Shown here piece by piece: positions 29,456-41,741 of a stretch of 64,000 nt of DNA. The stretch is from Oceanobacter sp. (GTDB lineage: Bacteria > Pseudomonadota > Gammaproteobacteria > Pseudomonadales > Oceanobacteraceae), in NCBI GenBank assembly GCA_002733645.1, contig NVWL01000049.1:30885-94884 (forward strand), in the 5' to 3' direction. A program made the translations under genes and the position numbers. Within the stretch, counting starts at the first letter, position 1. Each line of letters begins with the position of its first letter. The notes under the pieces are model-generated. The model saw only the letters and a program-made list of their open reading frames with translations. It ran no database searches and had not been told where the DNA came from.

Positions 29456-30691
29456 ATGGTTACAGAAAAATTGATTGGCATAATCAGTAAGATGTACAAC
29501 ATATCAAACCCTATGGATTGGCCTGCGATAGACCGATTTATACTACTCGCCTCTTTAGTGCTTTTTGTTCCAGTGGGGTTTGGAGGAATGTTGTTAGCCA
29601 CTAATATGGCTGCACCTCAATATCTCAATCAATCACTCGTGCCCTACTTGCTCACCCTCTACGCAGCACACGCTATTATTTTATCGGCTCTAATTTTAGA
29701 GGCCTTCCGAAAACGAAAAAATACCAACGACTGGCCGGCGTTTGAAAACTTTATTATTGGTAGTTACATCCTAGTTGTAATGTTAAGCGCCTACCTGACC
29801 GGCACTCATTTCTCTGAAGGCCTATTGCTTATTTTTCTGGGCGTAAACATTACATGCACGTTGGCCAGCGTGAATAAAATTCGTATATGTTACTGGTTTG
29901 TTGTTCCTACCCTCTTCGTCATGGGGGCCACCGACTTCATGCCGAGCGTGCCCTACGCCCAACTACTGGATCAATCACCAATCGCCTCAAGTGGTCGCCC
30001 AATGTTCGGCTGGCTAGTACTGAGGGCTATCATAGTCACTATTCTCGCCTTCTTAATTTACCTATGTATTTTGGCCATGAAGCGCTGGGTGGAACGTGAG
30101 AATCTGTACCAAGAAATGTCCATGATTGATGGTTTAACACGATTATCGAACCGCAGTTCATTTATCAATCGTGGGATGGAAGAAATTGAACTGGTTCAGC
30201 GTAAACATGCCCCGAGCAATACCTCCTTGGCGTGCATCATGATTGATCTTGATCACTTCAAAATCATTAACGATACATGGGGACACCACGCCGGTGACGA
30301 AGTATTAGTCGCTGCGTCGAAAATCATGATGGATAACTCGCGTAAAAATGATGAGGTTGGTCGTTACGGCGGTGAAGAATTTGCCATTCTCCTTCCGGGC
30401 ACCAGCATGAAAAAAGCAGCGTATATAGCAGAAAGTTTGCGTAGAAAACTTGAAAGTACCGTCGTCAACGTTGACGGACAAACAATTAAAGTGACTGCCA
30501 GCTTTGGTGTTGCTTGTTATCCGTCCCAGGATATTCAAACGATGAGCGACCTTCTAAAAACCGCCGATAAGGCACTCTACGAAGCAAAAGAAACAGGAAG
30601 AAATAAAGTGGTCATTGCCTGCCAGCCAAATGAGCAACCCCAAAAAGCAGTGCTTCAATCAATAATGATGCATAAAAAAATACCAACCTGA
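29456..30691 (+). CDS. Membrane diguanylate cyclase, tandem copy 1
   Basis: 411 residues. Six or so membrane helices fill residues 25-215, followed by a GGDEF domain with an intact GGEEF active site (305-309). RKND stands five residues before it, a complete RxxD product-inhibition site, so it should make c-di-GMP with feedback control. Metal and substrate residues MIDLDHFKIINDTWGH are present. The membrane part matches no sensor family I can name but is shared with the next gene, including the start of the fold PMDWxAIDRFILLA. Ribosome site weak (AAGAAG). Confidence 0.92.
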   Translation: MVTEKLIGIISKMYNISNPMDWPAIDRFILLASLVLFVPVGFGGMLLATNMAAPQYLNQSLVPYLLTLYAAHAIILSALILEAFRKRKNTNDWPAFENFIIGSYILVVMLSAYLTGTHFSEGLLLIFLGVNITCTLASVNKIRICYWFVVPTLFVMGATDFMPSVPYAQLLDQSPIASSGRPMFGWLVLRAIIVTILAFLIYLCILAMKRWVERENLYQEMSMIDGLTRLSNRSSFINRGMEEIELVQRKHAPSNTSLACIMIDLDHFKIINDTWGHHAGDEVLVAASKIMMDNSRKNDEVGRYGGEEFAILLPGTSMKKAAYIAESLRRKLESTVVNVDGQTIKVTASFGVACYPSQDIQTMSDLLKTADKALYEAKETGRNKVVIACQPNEQPQKAVLQSIMMHKKIPT

Positions 30692-30887
30692 GAGTGAGTA
30701 TTATTTCGTAGGGCTTGGAAATCAGAGTGAATACCGGTCAATGCTGCCTAATCAATAGATAAGCCATTGAAGTTCGTCAAATATGCATCTGTGTTCTACG
30801 CTTAATATAGAAATTTTCACGTAAGAGAAATCAGGGCCAAAAGCCTCACTCTCTTACCTCTGATCAAACCCTATATAAGAAGCCTCT

Positions 30888-32060
30888 ATGAAGATGGATA
30901 ACCACCAATACAAAGTCATTCCTAGAGGGAGCCTATTGGCCTCCAGCCCCATGGATTGGCAGGCTATAGATCGCTTCATATTACTTGCAGCCTTAGTTTT
31001 GCTGGCCCCTTTTGCCTTTGGCATCACCTTATTCATAGCCAACACGACCATCCCTGAATATTTAAACCAAGCCCTCGTGCCCTACTTATTGGCACTCTAT
31101 GCGGTCCATTTTATTGGCTTGTCCTTAATGATTGTTAAAGCGATGCGGCTGAGGAAAGCCGCTGACGACTGGCCAATATTTGAAAATGTGATCATTGGCA
31201 GCTACCTATTGGTCGTACTCATCTCATCCTATCTCTCTGGAACTCACTTTACGGAAGGCCTGCTGTTAATCTTCCTCGGAGTAAACATCACCAGCACATT
31301 GGCCGATGTGAATAAAATCAAACAATGCTATTGGTTTGTGGTTCCCACCCTAGCGATCATGGGCATTGCCGACTTCATACCCAGTATCCCCTACGCTCTG
31401 TTGTTAGAGAAATCGCCAATAGCAGCAGATGGCCGCCCGATGGTCGGGTGGCTAGGGTTACGTGCCGCCGTGGTTATTATCTTGGCCCCCTTGATTTACC
31501 TTTGCATTCTCGCCATGAAACGCTGGGTTGAAAGAGAAGGCCTATACCAAGAAATGTCGACCATTGATGGCCTGACACGCCTCTCGAACCGTAATTCGTT
31601 TATTGACCGTGGGCAGTCAGAGATAGAGCGCGTGCGCAGACAAAATAGTCCTGCGGGATCTCCCCTATCGTGCATCATGATCGATCTTGATCATTTCAAG
31701 ATGATCAACGATACCTGGGGCCATCATGCCGGAGATGAGGTATTGATAGCCGCCTCGAAAATCATGCTTGATAGTGCTCGAACGAATGACGAAGTTGGCC
31801 GCTATGGTGGTGAAGAGTTCGCTGTGTTACTCCCTAACACAGGTATGCTAAAGGCACGCCTGATCGCCGAACGGTTACGACACAAAATAGCCAATGCTCA
31901 AGTGGTGGTAGATGGACAAACGATTGAAGTGACGGCTAGCTTTGGCATTGCCACCTTTCCCTCACAAGGGGTAGAGGTGATTGCCGACTTGTTAAAAACA
32001 GCCGACAAAGCCCTCTATGAAGCGAAAGAATCAGGACGGAATAAAGTCGTGACGGCATAA
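30888..32060 (+). CDS. Membrane diguanylate cyclase, tandem copy 2
   Basis: 390 residues, clearly paralogous to the preceding gene along its whole length, including the membrane sensor (PMDWQAIDRFILLAAL; FTEGLLLIFLGVNIT) and the catalytic domain with GGEEF (307-311) and I-site RTND. Active c-di-GMP synthesis is expected. The N-terminus is different and the two are separated by 196 bases, so each may have its own promoter. Conservation of both active sites argues against one being a decaying duplicate. Confidence 0.92.
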   Translation: MKMDNHQYKVIPRGSLLASSPMDWQAIDRFILLAALVLLAPFAFGITLFIANTTIPEYLNQALVPYLLALYAVHFIGLSLMIVKAMRLRKAADDWPIFENVIIGSYLLVVLISSYLSGTHFTEGLLLIFLGVNITSTLADVNKIKQCYWFVVPTLAIMGIADFIPSIPYALLLEKSPIAADGRPMVGWLGLRAAVVIILAPLIYLCILAMKRWVEREGLYQEMSTIDGLTRLSNRNSFIDRGQSEIERVRRQNSPAGSPLSCIMIDLDHFKMINDTWGHHAGDEVLIAASKIMLDSARTNDEVGRYGGEEFAVLLPNTGMLKARLIAERLRHKIANAQVVVDGQTIEVTASFGIATFPSQGVEVIADLLKTADKALYEAKESGRNKVVTA

Positions 32061-32136
32061 CCAATCAGAGTCGGTGATTAGGAGCAGGTACTAAGAATAT
32101 TGAGATTACCTGCTTCATCAGCAGACTCAAATACTG

Positions 32137-32310
32137 TCACTCGTCTTTTTTCTCAATCGTAATCTCAAGCGTTTTACTACTACCGGCAAACCACTTCTGT
32201 ACATACAAAGACCCCATAATCGGAGCCGTGCCCTCCTCCGGGATTTCTTGATAGCGAACGCTATTTTTGGTTTCTTTTTCATATTCGAACTTAACGACTT
32301 TTTTTGACAT
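32137..32310 (-). CDS. Small conserved protein, 57 aa
   Basis: Starts MSKKVVKFEYEKETKNSVRY at 32310 with GAGAG six bases upstream, and ends TIEKKDE. It resembles a family of ~55-70 residue proteins of unknown function in marine and soil Gammaproteobacteria (KFEYEKETKN-VRYQE, then GSLYVQK). Predicted beta-rich, no membrane segment. It converges on the second cyclase gene. Confidence 0.75.
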   Translation of the reverse strand: MSKKVVKFEYEKETKNSVRYQEIPEEGTAPIMGSLYVQKWFAGSSKTLEITIEKKDE

Positions 32311-32385
32311 AACCGCTCTCGATTAAAACCTTATTTAACACACGACATCAGAATCTTAATAGATTTTTAATAATTTACTGTATAC

Positions 32386-32413
32386 AAAAAAACGCACCGA
32401 AGTGCGTTTTTTT
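32386..32413. terminator. Intrinsic terminator-like hairpin
   Basis: AAAAAAACGCAC pairs with GTGCGTTTTTTT over loop CGAA, a perfect 12-bp inverted repeat. It lies 76 bases upstream of the small gene's start and about 260 bases downstream of the eno stop, so on the minus strand it most likely ends the eno transcript. Confidence 0.8.
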
Positions 32414-32456
32414 AAATCAAGATCTCTGCGTCACTACTAGCCGCTAATTCAACCGC

Positions 32457-32484
32457 CATGGATTCCCGCCTTCGCAGGAATGAC
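32457..32484. repeat. REP/dRS3-like palindromic element
   Basis: GGATTCCCGCCTTCGCAGGAA is an imperfect version of the widespread ATTCCCGC-(loop)-GCGGGAAT palindrome found in many proteobacterial spacers. One mismatch (CGCAGG instead of CGCGGG) breaks the stem, suggesting an old copy. The rest of 32414-32668 holds no gene I can support. Confidence 0.6.
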
Positions 32485-32668
32485 AGTTAAACAAGATCAT
32501 AAAAGCGTCAGAAGCGATGACTGAGGTAAGCAAAAGTGCTTGAAGAAACGGAGTTTACTTTTAGTACATGAGGCCGGCACATGCTCCTGCAGAGCCAGCA
32601 TTTTCGCCATCCATGGCAGTCATATTATTCAGAACTTTTAACAACGCTCAGCCGAGCGCACTCGCTTT

Positions 32669-33988
<1,320 letters not shown>

Positions 33989-34079
33989 TTAAGGCCTGCT
34001 CAATTCATTAAGCAGGCTTGAAATCTTTTATTGTCGTTCAGGTACGTGTTGTTCAATTATTTATTGTTAAGTGCCGCTT

Positions 34080-36144
<2,065 letters not shown>

Positions 36145-37068
36145 ATGGCTGCGGGCACTCCACCAGCACAAGAAAACAACACGACGGTCTCAACGGGGCT
36201 TGTTTTAGCCTTAAGTGCTGCGTTCTTATTTTCAACCAAACCCATTTTAATTAAGTGGTTGTATGGATTAGGCATGACAGCCCTACCACTGATGGGACTG
36301 CGCCTAGTTATCGCGCTACCGCTGTACGTGATTGTGGGTGTCGTAATGTGGGGGCGGTTAGCGAATAAACCTTCGCTGCGAGACGTTTGCAACGCTGCGG
36401 CCATTGGTTTGCTCGGCTATTACCTCGCCTCGTACCTTGATTTGTCGGGGCTAGAATACGTCAGTGCGCAACTTGAGCGCCTGATGCTGTACGCCTACCC
36501 CAGCATGGTAGTGATCATGGGAGCCTTGTTCTTCGGAGCAAAAGTGAACCGTTCGATCATTCCGGCACTGATTCTGACGTACGCCGGTTTGGCTGTTATG
36601 TACGGACATGACCTGAATATTGCCCCCGTGGGCACCGATCCCGCCGACATTACCAAAGGGACTCTGCTGATCCTTGCCAGCGCTCTATCATTTTCGCTGT
36701 ATGTACTATTCAGTAAAAAGTCAATTGCACGCCTTGGCAGCTTGCTGTTTACCAGTATTGCGATGGGATCGGCGACGATTGCCACCATAGTGCATTATGC
36801 CATCGTTGAAGGGGCCGTCATGCCTGACATGACAGCTCAGATTTGGGGCGGTGTATTAATACTCGCAATCATGGCCACGGTGGTGCCTTCGTTTATGGTG
36901 AGCGAAGCCATTAAACGTATAGGCCCGGCGAAGACCAGTGTCAGTGGGACGATTGGTCCGGTGATGACGACCATCATGGCGATTATGTTTTTAGGTGAGC
37001 CCTTTGGGTGGTTAACCGCACTAGGAATGGCGTTAGTGATGCTTGGCGTGACACGTTTGCAAAAATAA
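36145..37068 (+). CDS. DMT-superfamily (EamA) transporter
   Basis: 307 residues with ten predicted membrane helices in two EamA repeats (about 20-150 and 165-305). Conserved parts are KPILIKWLYGLG in the first repeat, FLGEPFGWLTALGMALVMLGV at the end, and a Glu-containing YVSAQLERLMLYAYPSM segment. ATG with AAGGA seven bases upstream. The family exports amino acids or other metabolites; the Trp-codon leader would point to an aromatic amino acid, as exported by E. coli YddG of the same superfamily. This is inference. Confidence 0.85.
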   Translation: MAAGTPPAQENNTTVSTGLVLALSAAFLFSTKPILIKWLYGLGMTALPLMGLRLVIALPLYVIVGVVMWGRLANKPSLRDVCNAAAIGLLGYYLASYLDLSGLEYVSAQLERLMLYAYPSMVVIMGALFFGAKVNRSIIPALILTYAGLAVMYGHDLNIAPVGTDPADITKGTLLILASALSFSLYVLFSKKSIARLGSLLFTSIAMGSATIATIVHYAIVEGAVMPDMTAQIWGGVLILAIMATVVPSFMVSEAIKRIGPAKTSVSGTIGPVMTTIMAIMFLGEPFGWLTALGMALVMLGVTRLQK

Positions 37069-37145
37069 CAGGATTGTTGGGTTACGTTCTTAGCGCTAAC
37101 CCAACAAAACAAACCTAAGCCCAAGATCAGGCCCAAGCCTCTAAC

Positions 37146-37991
37146 TTAAAACCGATACCCCATGGCGCCAATGTACTCATTAAAGTAAAAAGTTTGATCA
37201 GCCTTATCACCCTGACTGCTCGTCAATACATCATCCATGTTCGCGTAGCCGAACTTAGCAATAAAACGGAAAAACAGTCCTTTCCACAAATTCGCTTCAA
37301 ACCCCGTTTTAACTGACCACGCATGACCGGCCACATGCCATTGATCATTACGCTCATCACCGAGCAGCATCACATTGCTTTTGGGGAACAGAATGCCACC
37401 TCCACCACCGATAAACAACGCCAAGTCTTTAGTATCATTTTTAGTATTCGTCCAAGACCAAATAGGTAAAAACCGCTCGGTTTCTACCGCAATCATATTG
37501 AAACCATCGGTATGCTCATAAGTTAGAAACTCTTCAACCAAACGCTGCCGACGCTTTGACGGATCTGGTTGCTCATAACCTTCACGACTGATTGTCCCCG
37601 TCATATCAACCGTTTGGTTCTGCACCATTACATACTTCATATGATCAAAACCTAACGACACCGACCAGTTATCCGCCACAAAGTACCCAAAACGCCAATT
37701 GTACTGAGGAATCGTTAATTGCATCGGGTTAAAGTAACGTGTGACTAGGTTGTGAAAATTTACTTCCGTTTGTCGGTCTGTCGCTTTTACGTCATAAAGA
37801 ATGAAATCATGATCATCGCCCTTGAAATGAATATCACTATTGGAGTAATTCGCGCGATTCCAACCCCAATAACCATACCATTCACCCTGAGTTCTTAAGG
37901 TGTCGATACTGGCAGTTGCTTCAGTAACCACGAACGAAGAAGAGACAAGCAACAACGGAGCAAGCCACTTTCGTAGCGTAGAAAACAACAT
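37146..37991 (-). CDS. Outer-membrane beta-barrel protein, unknown family
   Basis: From ATG 37991 (AGG six bases upstream) the protein has 281 residues with a signal peptide cleaved near ATA-SID. Aromatic-rich alternating strands follow (GEWYGYWGWNRANYS, NWRFGYFVADNWSVSLGFDHMKY) and the chain ends GAMGYRF with the C-terminal Phe typical of barrel proteins. It may be an OmpW- or OmpA-size barrel with long loops. No function can be assigned. The frame extends 32 codons further upstream without support. Confidence 0.75.
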   Translation of the reverse strand: MLFSTLRKWLAPLLLVSSSFVVTEATASIDTLRTQGEWYGYWGWNRANYSNSDIHFKGDDHDFILYDVKATDRQTEVNFHNLVTRYFNPMQLTIPQYNWRFGYFVADNWSVSLGFDHMKYVMVQNQTVDMTGTISREGYEQPDPSKRRQRLVEEFLTYEHTDGFNMIAVETERFLPIWSWTNTKNDTKDLALFIGGGGGILFPKSNVMLLGDERNDQWHVAGHAWSVKTGFEANLWKGLFFRFIAKFGYANMDDVLTSSQGDKADQTFYFNEYIGAMGYRF

Positions 37992-38355
37992 ATAAAGCCT
38001 GTTCAAAACAGAACAAAAAATCGATCTGCAAGGTGAAATTGAGTAATGATATCTGTGGCTAAGTTGGTCGTGACAATATCCTAACAATGTCGTAACGATG
38101 TCATGACAATAACGACGCGGAATTTACCAGCAATACAAAAATAAAGTAAGCAACTGAGCAGCAACAGGCTTAACCACTCAGATGAACAATCACTTATTCA
38201 TCTGTTTTTCACTGAATAAACAAATGTGTCGCCAAGAAGCACGAACGTCTAAGGCAGAATACACAACGCAAAATGCGTTATAGAATACAAGGGCACCTCT
38301 GAAAAATGCGGTGGCGGCTAAACGATAAAAACTCATCAAAGCATGGAAGCAATGC
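37992..38355. other. 364-base divergent spacer
   Basis: Lies between the divergent beta-barrel and lipoprotein genes. Apart from the plus-strand terminator-like hairpin at 38179-38209 and short A/T-rich stretches, I see no gene. Confidence 0.6.
38179..38209 (+). terminator. Orphan intrinsic terminator on the plus strand
   Basis: CAGATGAA (38179-38186) pairs with TTCATCTG (38197-38204), a ten-base loop between them, followed by TTTTT. No gene ends upstream on this strand for 1.1 kb, so it may end a small RNA or act as a leader attenuator for the lipoprotein operon at 38356. Confidence 0.6.
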
Positions 38356-39318
38356 ATGACCTTCAAAAAAACCGAACATGATCATTTCGTGACATTTCCC
38401 TTATTACTGCCAGCAGTAGTACTGTCAGCCGTACTACTGCTAAGTGGGTGCATTGAAACTGAATCTGATACGCCCGACTCGGACATATCAGACACTGGCG
38501 TTTCCTTATTTTTGGAAGCGAATATCCCGCTAGGCGACACATTGGTGCAAGTCGCAGCAGCAGCATATGAGGACGGCTCCCCAGCTCCTCTTACTGGCGG
38601 GGATGTACTTGTAGCGCGCACAGAATCTGAAGAAAAAGCCTTACTCGTTTTTGAGCAGCGAGATAACTATTACAAAAATACGCTCATAATGAACAACCCA
38701 GATACTGAGGTAGAACTTGAAGTCGCCTTTGACCCACAAGGGACGCGCAGTGACCGTTGGTATCCGACGGAAGAGTTATTGGTCGATCCCGGCCCAGGCA
38801 GTATAGTGGGCTTTCAAGCGAGCATGACCTTCCCTGAATCAATCGACATCACCGGACCTGTTGCTAACACGGCCTACTCTAGCCGTTCTGACGAGCTAGC
38901 TCTGCAATGGTTAGGATCTGCATCAGACGAGTTGGTTCTTATTAGTTACAACACCTGTTTTTTCGAAACCTCATCCGATCAAATAAGCTGGGTCGATAGC
39001 CGGAATATTACAGATGATCAATCTCATACGTTAACCGTCGGAGACTTAATTCCCGAGGACGGTGTGGTTGAAACAATTAACACCACTGGCAATTTACTTG
39101 CCGCGTTTATCCAGCTGTCCTTTTCTTTATTTTTTGAAGCTTTCACCTTCGGTTTGTATGAACCAGAGGAGATAGTGATTCCATCAAGCGCCTTGGAATA
39201 CTGCACACTATCCATTAGCTTAGTTCGTCAGAAAGAAGGGACATTAGGCGAAGGAGTCAGTGGGGGAAGAGTGGTGGGAAGCAGAAGCGACAAGGTCGTC
39301 GTGGAGTACCGCCCATGA
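38356..39318 (+). CDS. Lipoprotein of unknown function
   Basis: 320 residues with an N-terminal membrane segment and lipobox LLSGC (Cys at about 32), so it is lipid-anchored. The mature part begins with a Ser/Asp/Thr-rich stretch and is predicted to be beta-rich. A hydrophobic stretch near 250-275 (LLAAFIQLSFSLFFEAFTFG) is odd for a lipoprotein. Its stop overlaps the next start by four bases (ATGA), so it is coupled to an outer-membrane barrel. Confidence 0.8.
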   Translation: MTFKKTEHDHFVTFPLLLPAVVLSAVLLLSGCIETESDTPDSDISDTGVSLFLEANIPLGDTLVQVAAAAYEDGSPAPLTGGDVLVARTESEEKALLVFEQRDNYYKNTLIMNNPDTEVELEVAFDPQGTRSDRWYPTEELLVDPGPGSIVGFQASMTFPESIDITGPVANTAYSSRSDELALQWLGSASDELVLISYNTCFFETSSDQISWVDSRNITDDQSHTLTVGDLIPEDGVVETINTTGNLLAAFIQLSFSLFFEAFTFGLYEPEEIVIPSSALEYCTLSISLVRQKEGTLGEGVSGGRVVGSRSDKVVVEYRP

Positions 39319-39947
39319 AATCATTCAACGTTTTCACCCCACTAACACTCCTCACATTGCTGTTATTCACTCTCACAGCACATGCCGAAAATGGTTTGCA
39401 TAGCGGCTTATCCGTAAGCGCCGCAGTGGGGTTGAGTAAGGTAGATATCATCAACGACGCACCAACAAGGCCTGACTTTAATAATTCAACGTATCTTCAA
39501 TTAAACATCAATTACGCGTTAAACGAATGGTTCGAGATCGACACGGGAATCATTTCTTATCAGGCAAGCAAAACAGAAAAAATGACAGACTTGGCCGGAA
39601 CTTATCAGTTAGCCACATCCGCGAATGCCCTTCAACTAGGTGGTCGGTTTTTATTAAATTTTGATAACGATATCCGTGCTTATTTCCGCCTAGGTGGTTC
39701 ATATTACCGTGTTAACTTAGAGGTAAATGAATCCTTCGATGATATAAAAGAGAGCGGTAAAGACTCTGCCAACAGCTCAGGAAAGGGCTATTACTATGGG
39801 GTGGGGATCATCACTAACGCGTCCAAAAACCTAGAAATTCAGATGGAATATTCAGGCCAACACTTAACAGACGTCTTTGAGGATAGCAGCCGACCTTTTG
39901 ATATTCGCTATAAAGGGGTTACTCTTGGCGCTCGTTATAATTTTTAA
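39315..39947 (+). CDS. Small outer-membrane beta-barrel (OmpA/OmpX-like)
   Basis: 210 residues with signal peptide (cleaved after AHA, about 25). Eight alternating strands are suggested (TYLQLNINYALNEWFEID, DIRAYFRLGGSYYRVN, NLEIQMEYSGQHL), and the C-terminus is GARYNF with terminal Phe. It belongs to the Omp_b-brl size class. Translational coupling to the preceding lipoprotein suggests they work together at the outer membrane. Confidence 0.82.
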   Translation: MKSFNVFTPLTLLTLLLFTLTAHAENGLHSGLSVSAAVGLSKVDIINDAPTRPDFNNSTYLQLNINYALNEWFEIDTGIISYQASKTEKMTDLAGTYQLATSANALQLGGRFLLNFDNDIRAYFRLGGSYYRVNLEVNESFDDIKESGKDSANSSGKGYYYGVGIITNASKNLEIQMEYSGQHLTDVFEDSSRPFDIRYKGVTLGARYNF

Positions 39948-39961
39948 CTAAGAGTGTTTTT

Positions 39962-40882
39962 ATGGCCGCTGGCAGTTTACTCGCACTACTCGACGACATC
40001 GCCTCGGTACTTGATGACGTCGCCCTTATGTCAAAAGTGGCTGCCAAGAAGACGTCTGGCGTCCTTGGTGACGATCTCGCCCTTAATGCACAGCAAGTGT
40101 CCGGCGTTCGTGCCGAACGTGAGCTTCCGGTTGTCTGGGCCGTTACCAAAGGTTCTCTGCTTAATAAATTAATTTTAGTACCCGCTGCCTTAATCATCAG
40201 TGCCTTTCTACCTGAGGCTATTGTCTGGTTGTTAATGATTGGTGGCGCATACCTGTGCTTCGAAGGCGTTGAAAAAGTGATCCATAAACTTTTTCACAAA
40301 GGTGATAAAAAAGAATTACTGCAAGCGCTCGCTGAACCCAGCATCGATATGGTCGAGTTTGAAAAAGATAAAATCAAAGGTGCCATCCGTACCGATTTTA
40401 TTTTATCTGCAGAAATTATCGTCATTAGCTTAGGGACAATGGCCAGTGCTGCACTGCCTACACAAGTGATTGCCCTCTCTGCCCTTGCTCTACTATTTAC
40501 TTTTGGTGTGTATGGCCTAGTGGCCGCCATTGTTAAGCTCGATGACGCTGGCTTATGGCTGGTCAATCATGCAAATGGAGGGATGGCAGCCATCAAACGT
40601 TTGTTAGGGCGCTTCCTCCTAGGCTTAGCCCCGAGGCTTATGAAGTGGCTCGCCTTTATTGGTACCGTCGCTATGTTTATGGTCGGTGGTGGCATTATTG
40701 TCCACCACATTCCTGAGTTAGCCAGCTACAGTCATGATGTTGTATACAATGCCGACAACCTGCTTGGTGGAGGTATTGTACCTCCTGCCTTAGGCATAGG
40801 CATCGATATCGCTTGTGGATTCGCCGTGGGCTTAGCTTTGGTGGTTATGCATACGATATACGCGAAAATCCGGGGCCACTAA
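39962..40882 (+). CDS. DUF808 family inner-membrane protein (YedI-like)
   Basis: 306 residues starting MAAGSLLALLDDIASVLDDVALMSKVAAKKTSGVLGDDLALNA-like, the well-conserved N-terminus of DUF808/YedI. Several membrane helices follow. The ribosome site is AAGAG. The function of the family is unknown. It begins 14 bases after the beta-barrel gene and could be cotranscribed with it. Confidence 0.9.
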   Translation: MAAGSLLALLDDIASVLDDVALMSKVAAKKTSGVLGDDLALNAQQVSGVRAERELPVVWAVTKGSLLNKLILVPAALIISAFLPEAIVWLLMIGGAYLCFEGVEKVIHKLFHKGDKKELLQALAEPSIDMVEFEKDKIKGAIRTDFILSAEIIVISLGTMASAALPTQVIALSALALLFTFGVYGLVAAIVKLDDAGLWLVNHANGGMAAIKRLLGRFLLGLAPRLMKWLAFIGTVAMFMVGGGIIVHHIPELASYSHDVVYNADNLLGGGIVPPALGIGIDIACGFAVGLALVVMHTIYAKIRGH

Positions 40883-40912
40883 CACCGAGCAAGCAAACCC
40901 ATTAATACTGCA

Positions 40913-41674
40913 TTACACCGGGTTATCAATATCGATAAATTCGACGTCTAACGAGAATTCATCCGCTAGATACTCACCCAGCGCCTTCGCGCCATACCGC
41001 TCCGTAGCATGATGTCCGGCACTGAAAAAGTGCGTGCCGGTTTCTCGCGCCAAATGTACTGTAGGCTCGTTAATCTCACCGGTTAAATACGCATCCACTC
41101 CCGCATCAATGGCTTTTTGTAAGTACCCCTGAGCACCACCAGTACACCACGCGATCGTCTCAATCGTGTCGTTAGCCTCGCCAATATGCAAAGCTTCCCG
41201 CTGTAGACACTCACCTAGCCACGCTTGAAATTCTTTTCCACTCATCGCACGAGGTAAACGGCCAATATTGCCCGGTATAGACAGATCATTTTCATCCAGA
41301 GGCCCATCCACGAACAAACCAAGCATGTCAGCCAATTGAATGTTATTGCCATACACCGGGTGCATGTCGAGCGGTAAATGATATGCAATCAAATTAATAT
41401 CATTAGTGAGTAAGCTTTTTAAACGCTCTTTTTTAATACCGACGATACGCTCATCTTCACCTTTCCAGAAATACCCATGATGAACCAAAATCGTGTCAGC
41501 CCCGCGTTCAATTGCGGCGTCTATTAAGGCCTGATTTGCAGTCACCCCAGTCACAATGCTCTGAACATGTTCATTACCCGCGACTTGCAAGCCGTTAGGG
41601 CAATAATCTCGAATTTTAGAACTCTTCAAGAGCATTTCGAGATGAGAAAGAAGCTGCTTACGATCGACGGCCAT
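40913..41674 (-). CDS. Nif3-like dinuclear metal centre protein (YbgI)
   Basis: 253 residues of the NIF3/YbgI family, ring-shaped hexamers with a two-metal site. Metal ligands are visible in TILVHHGYFWKG (HH) and near the C-terminus in HFFSAGHHATERYG. Biochemical role is debated (GTP cyclohydrolase-like or hydrolase). It lies divergent from the degS-like gene, as a nif3 homologue does next to algW in P. aeruginosa. Confidence 0.93.
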   Translation of the reverse strand: MAVDRKQLLSHLEMLLKSSKIRDYCPNGLQVAGNEHVQSIVTGVTANQALIDAAIERGADTILVHHGYFWKGEDERIVGIKKERLKSLLTNDINLIAYHLPLDMHPVYGNNIQLADMLGLFVDGPLDENDLSIPGNIGRLPRAMSGKEFQAWLGECLQREALHIGEANDTIETIAWCTGGAQGYLQKAIDAGVDAYLTGEINEPTVHLARETGTHFFSAGHHATERYGAKALGEYLADEFSLDVEFIDIDNPV

Positions 41675-41741
41675 AGTCCTGACACCATAAAGTTGTTAGA
41701 TTAACAGTCAGAATGTTAGAGATATTCAGGAGCCCTGACAA

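Noticed and set aside
29456..32060. Recent gene duplication artefact
   Set aside because: The two cyclases differ throughout in sequence, so they are old paralogues.
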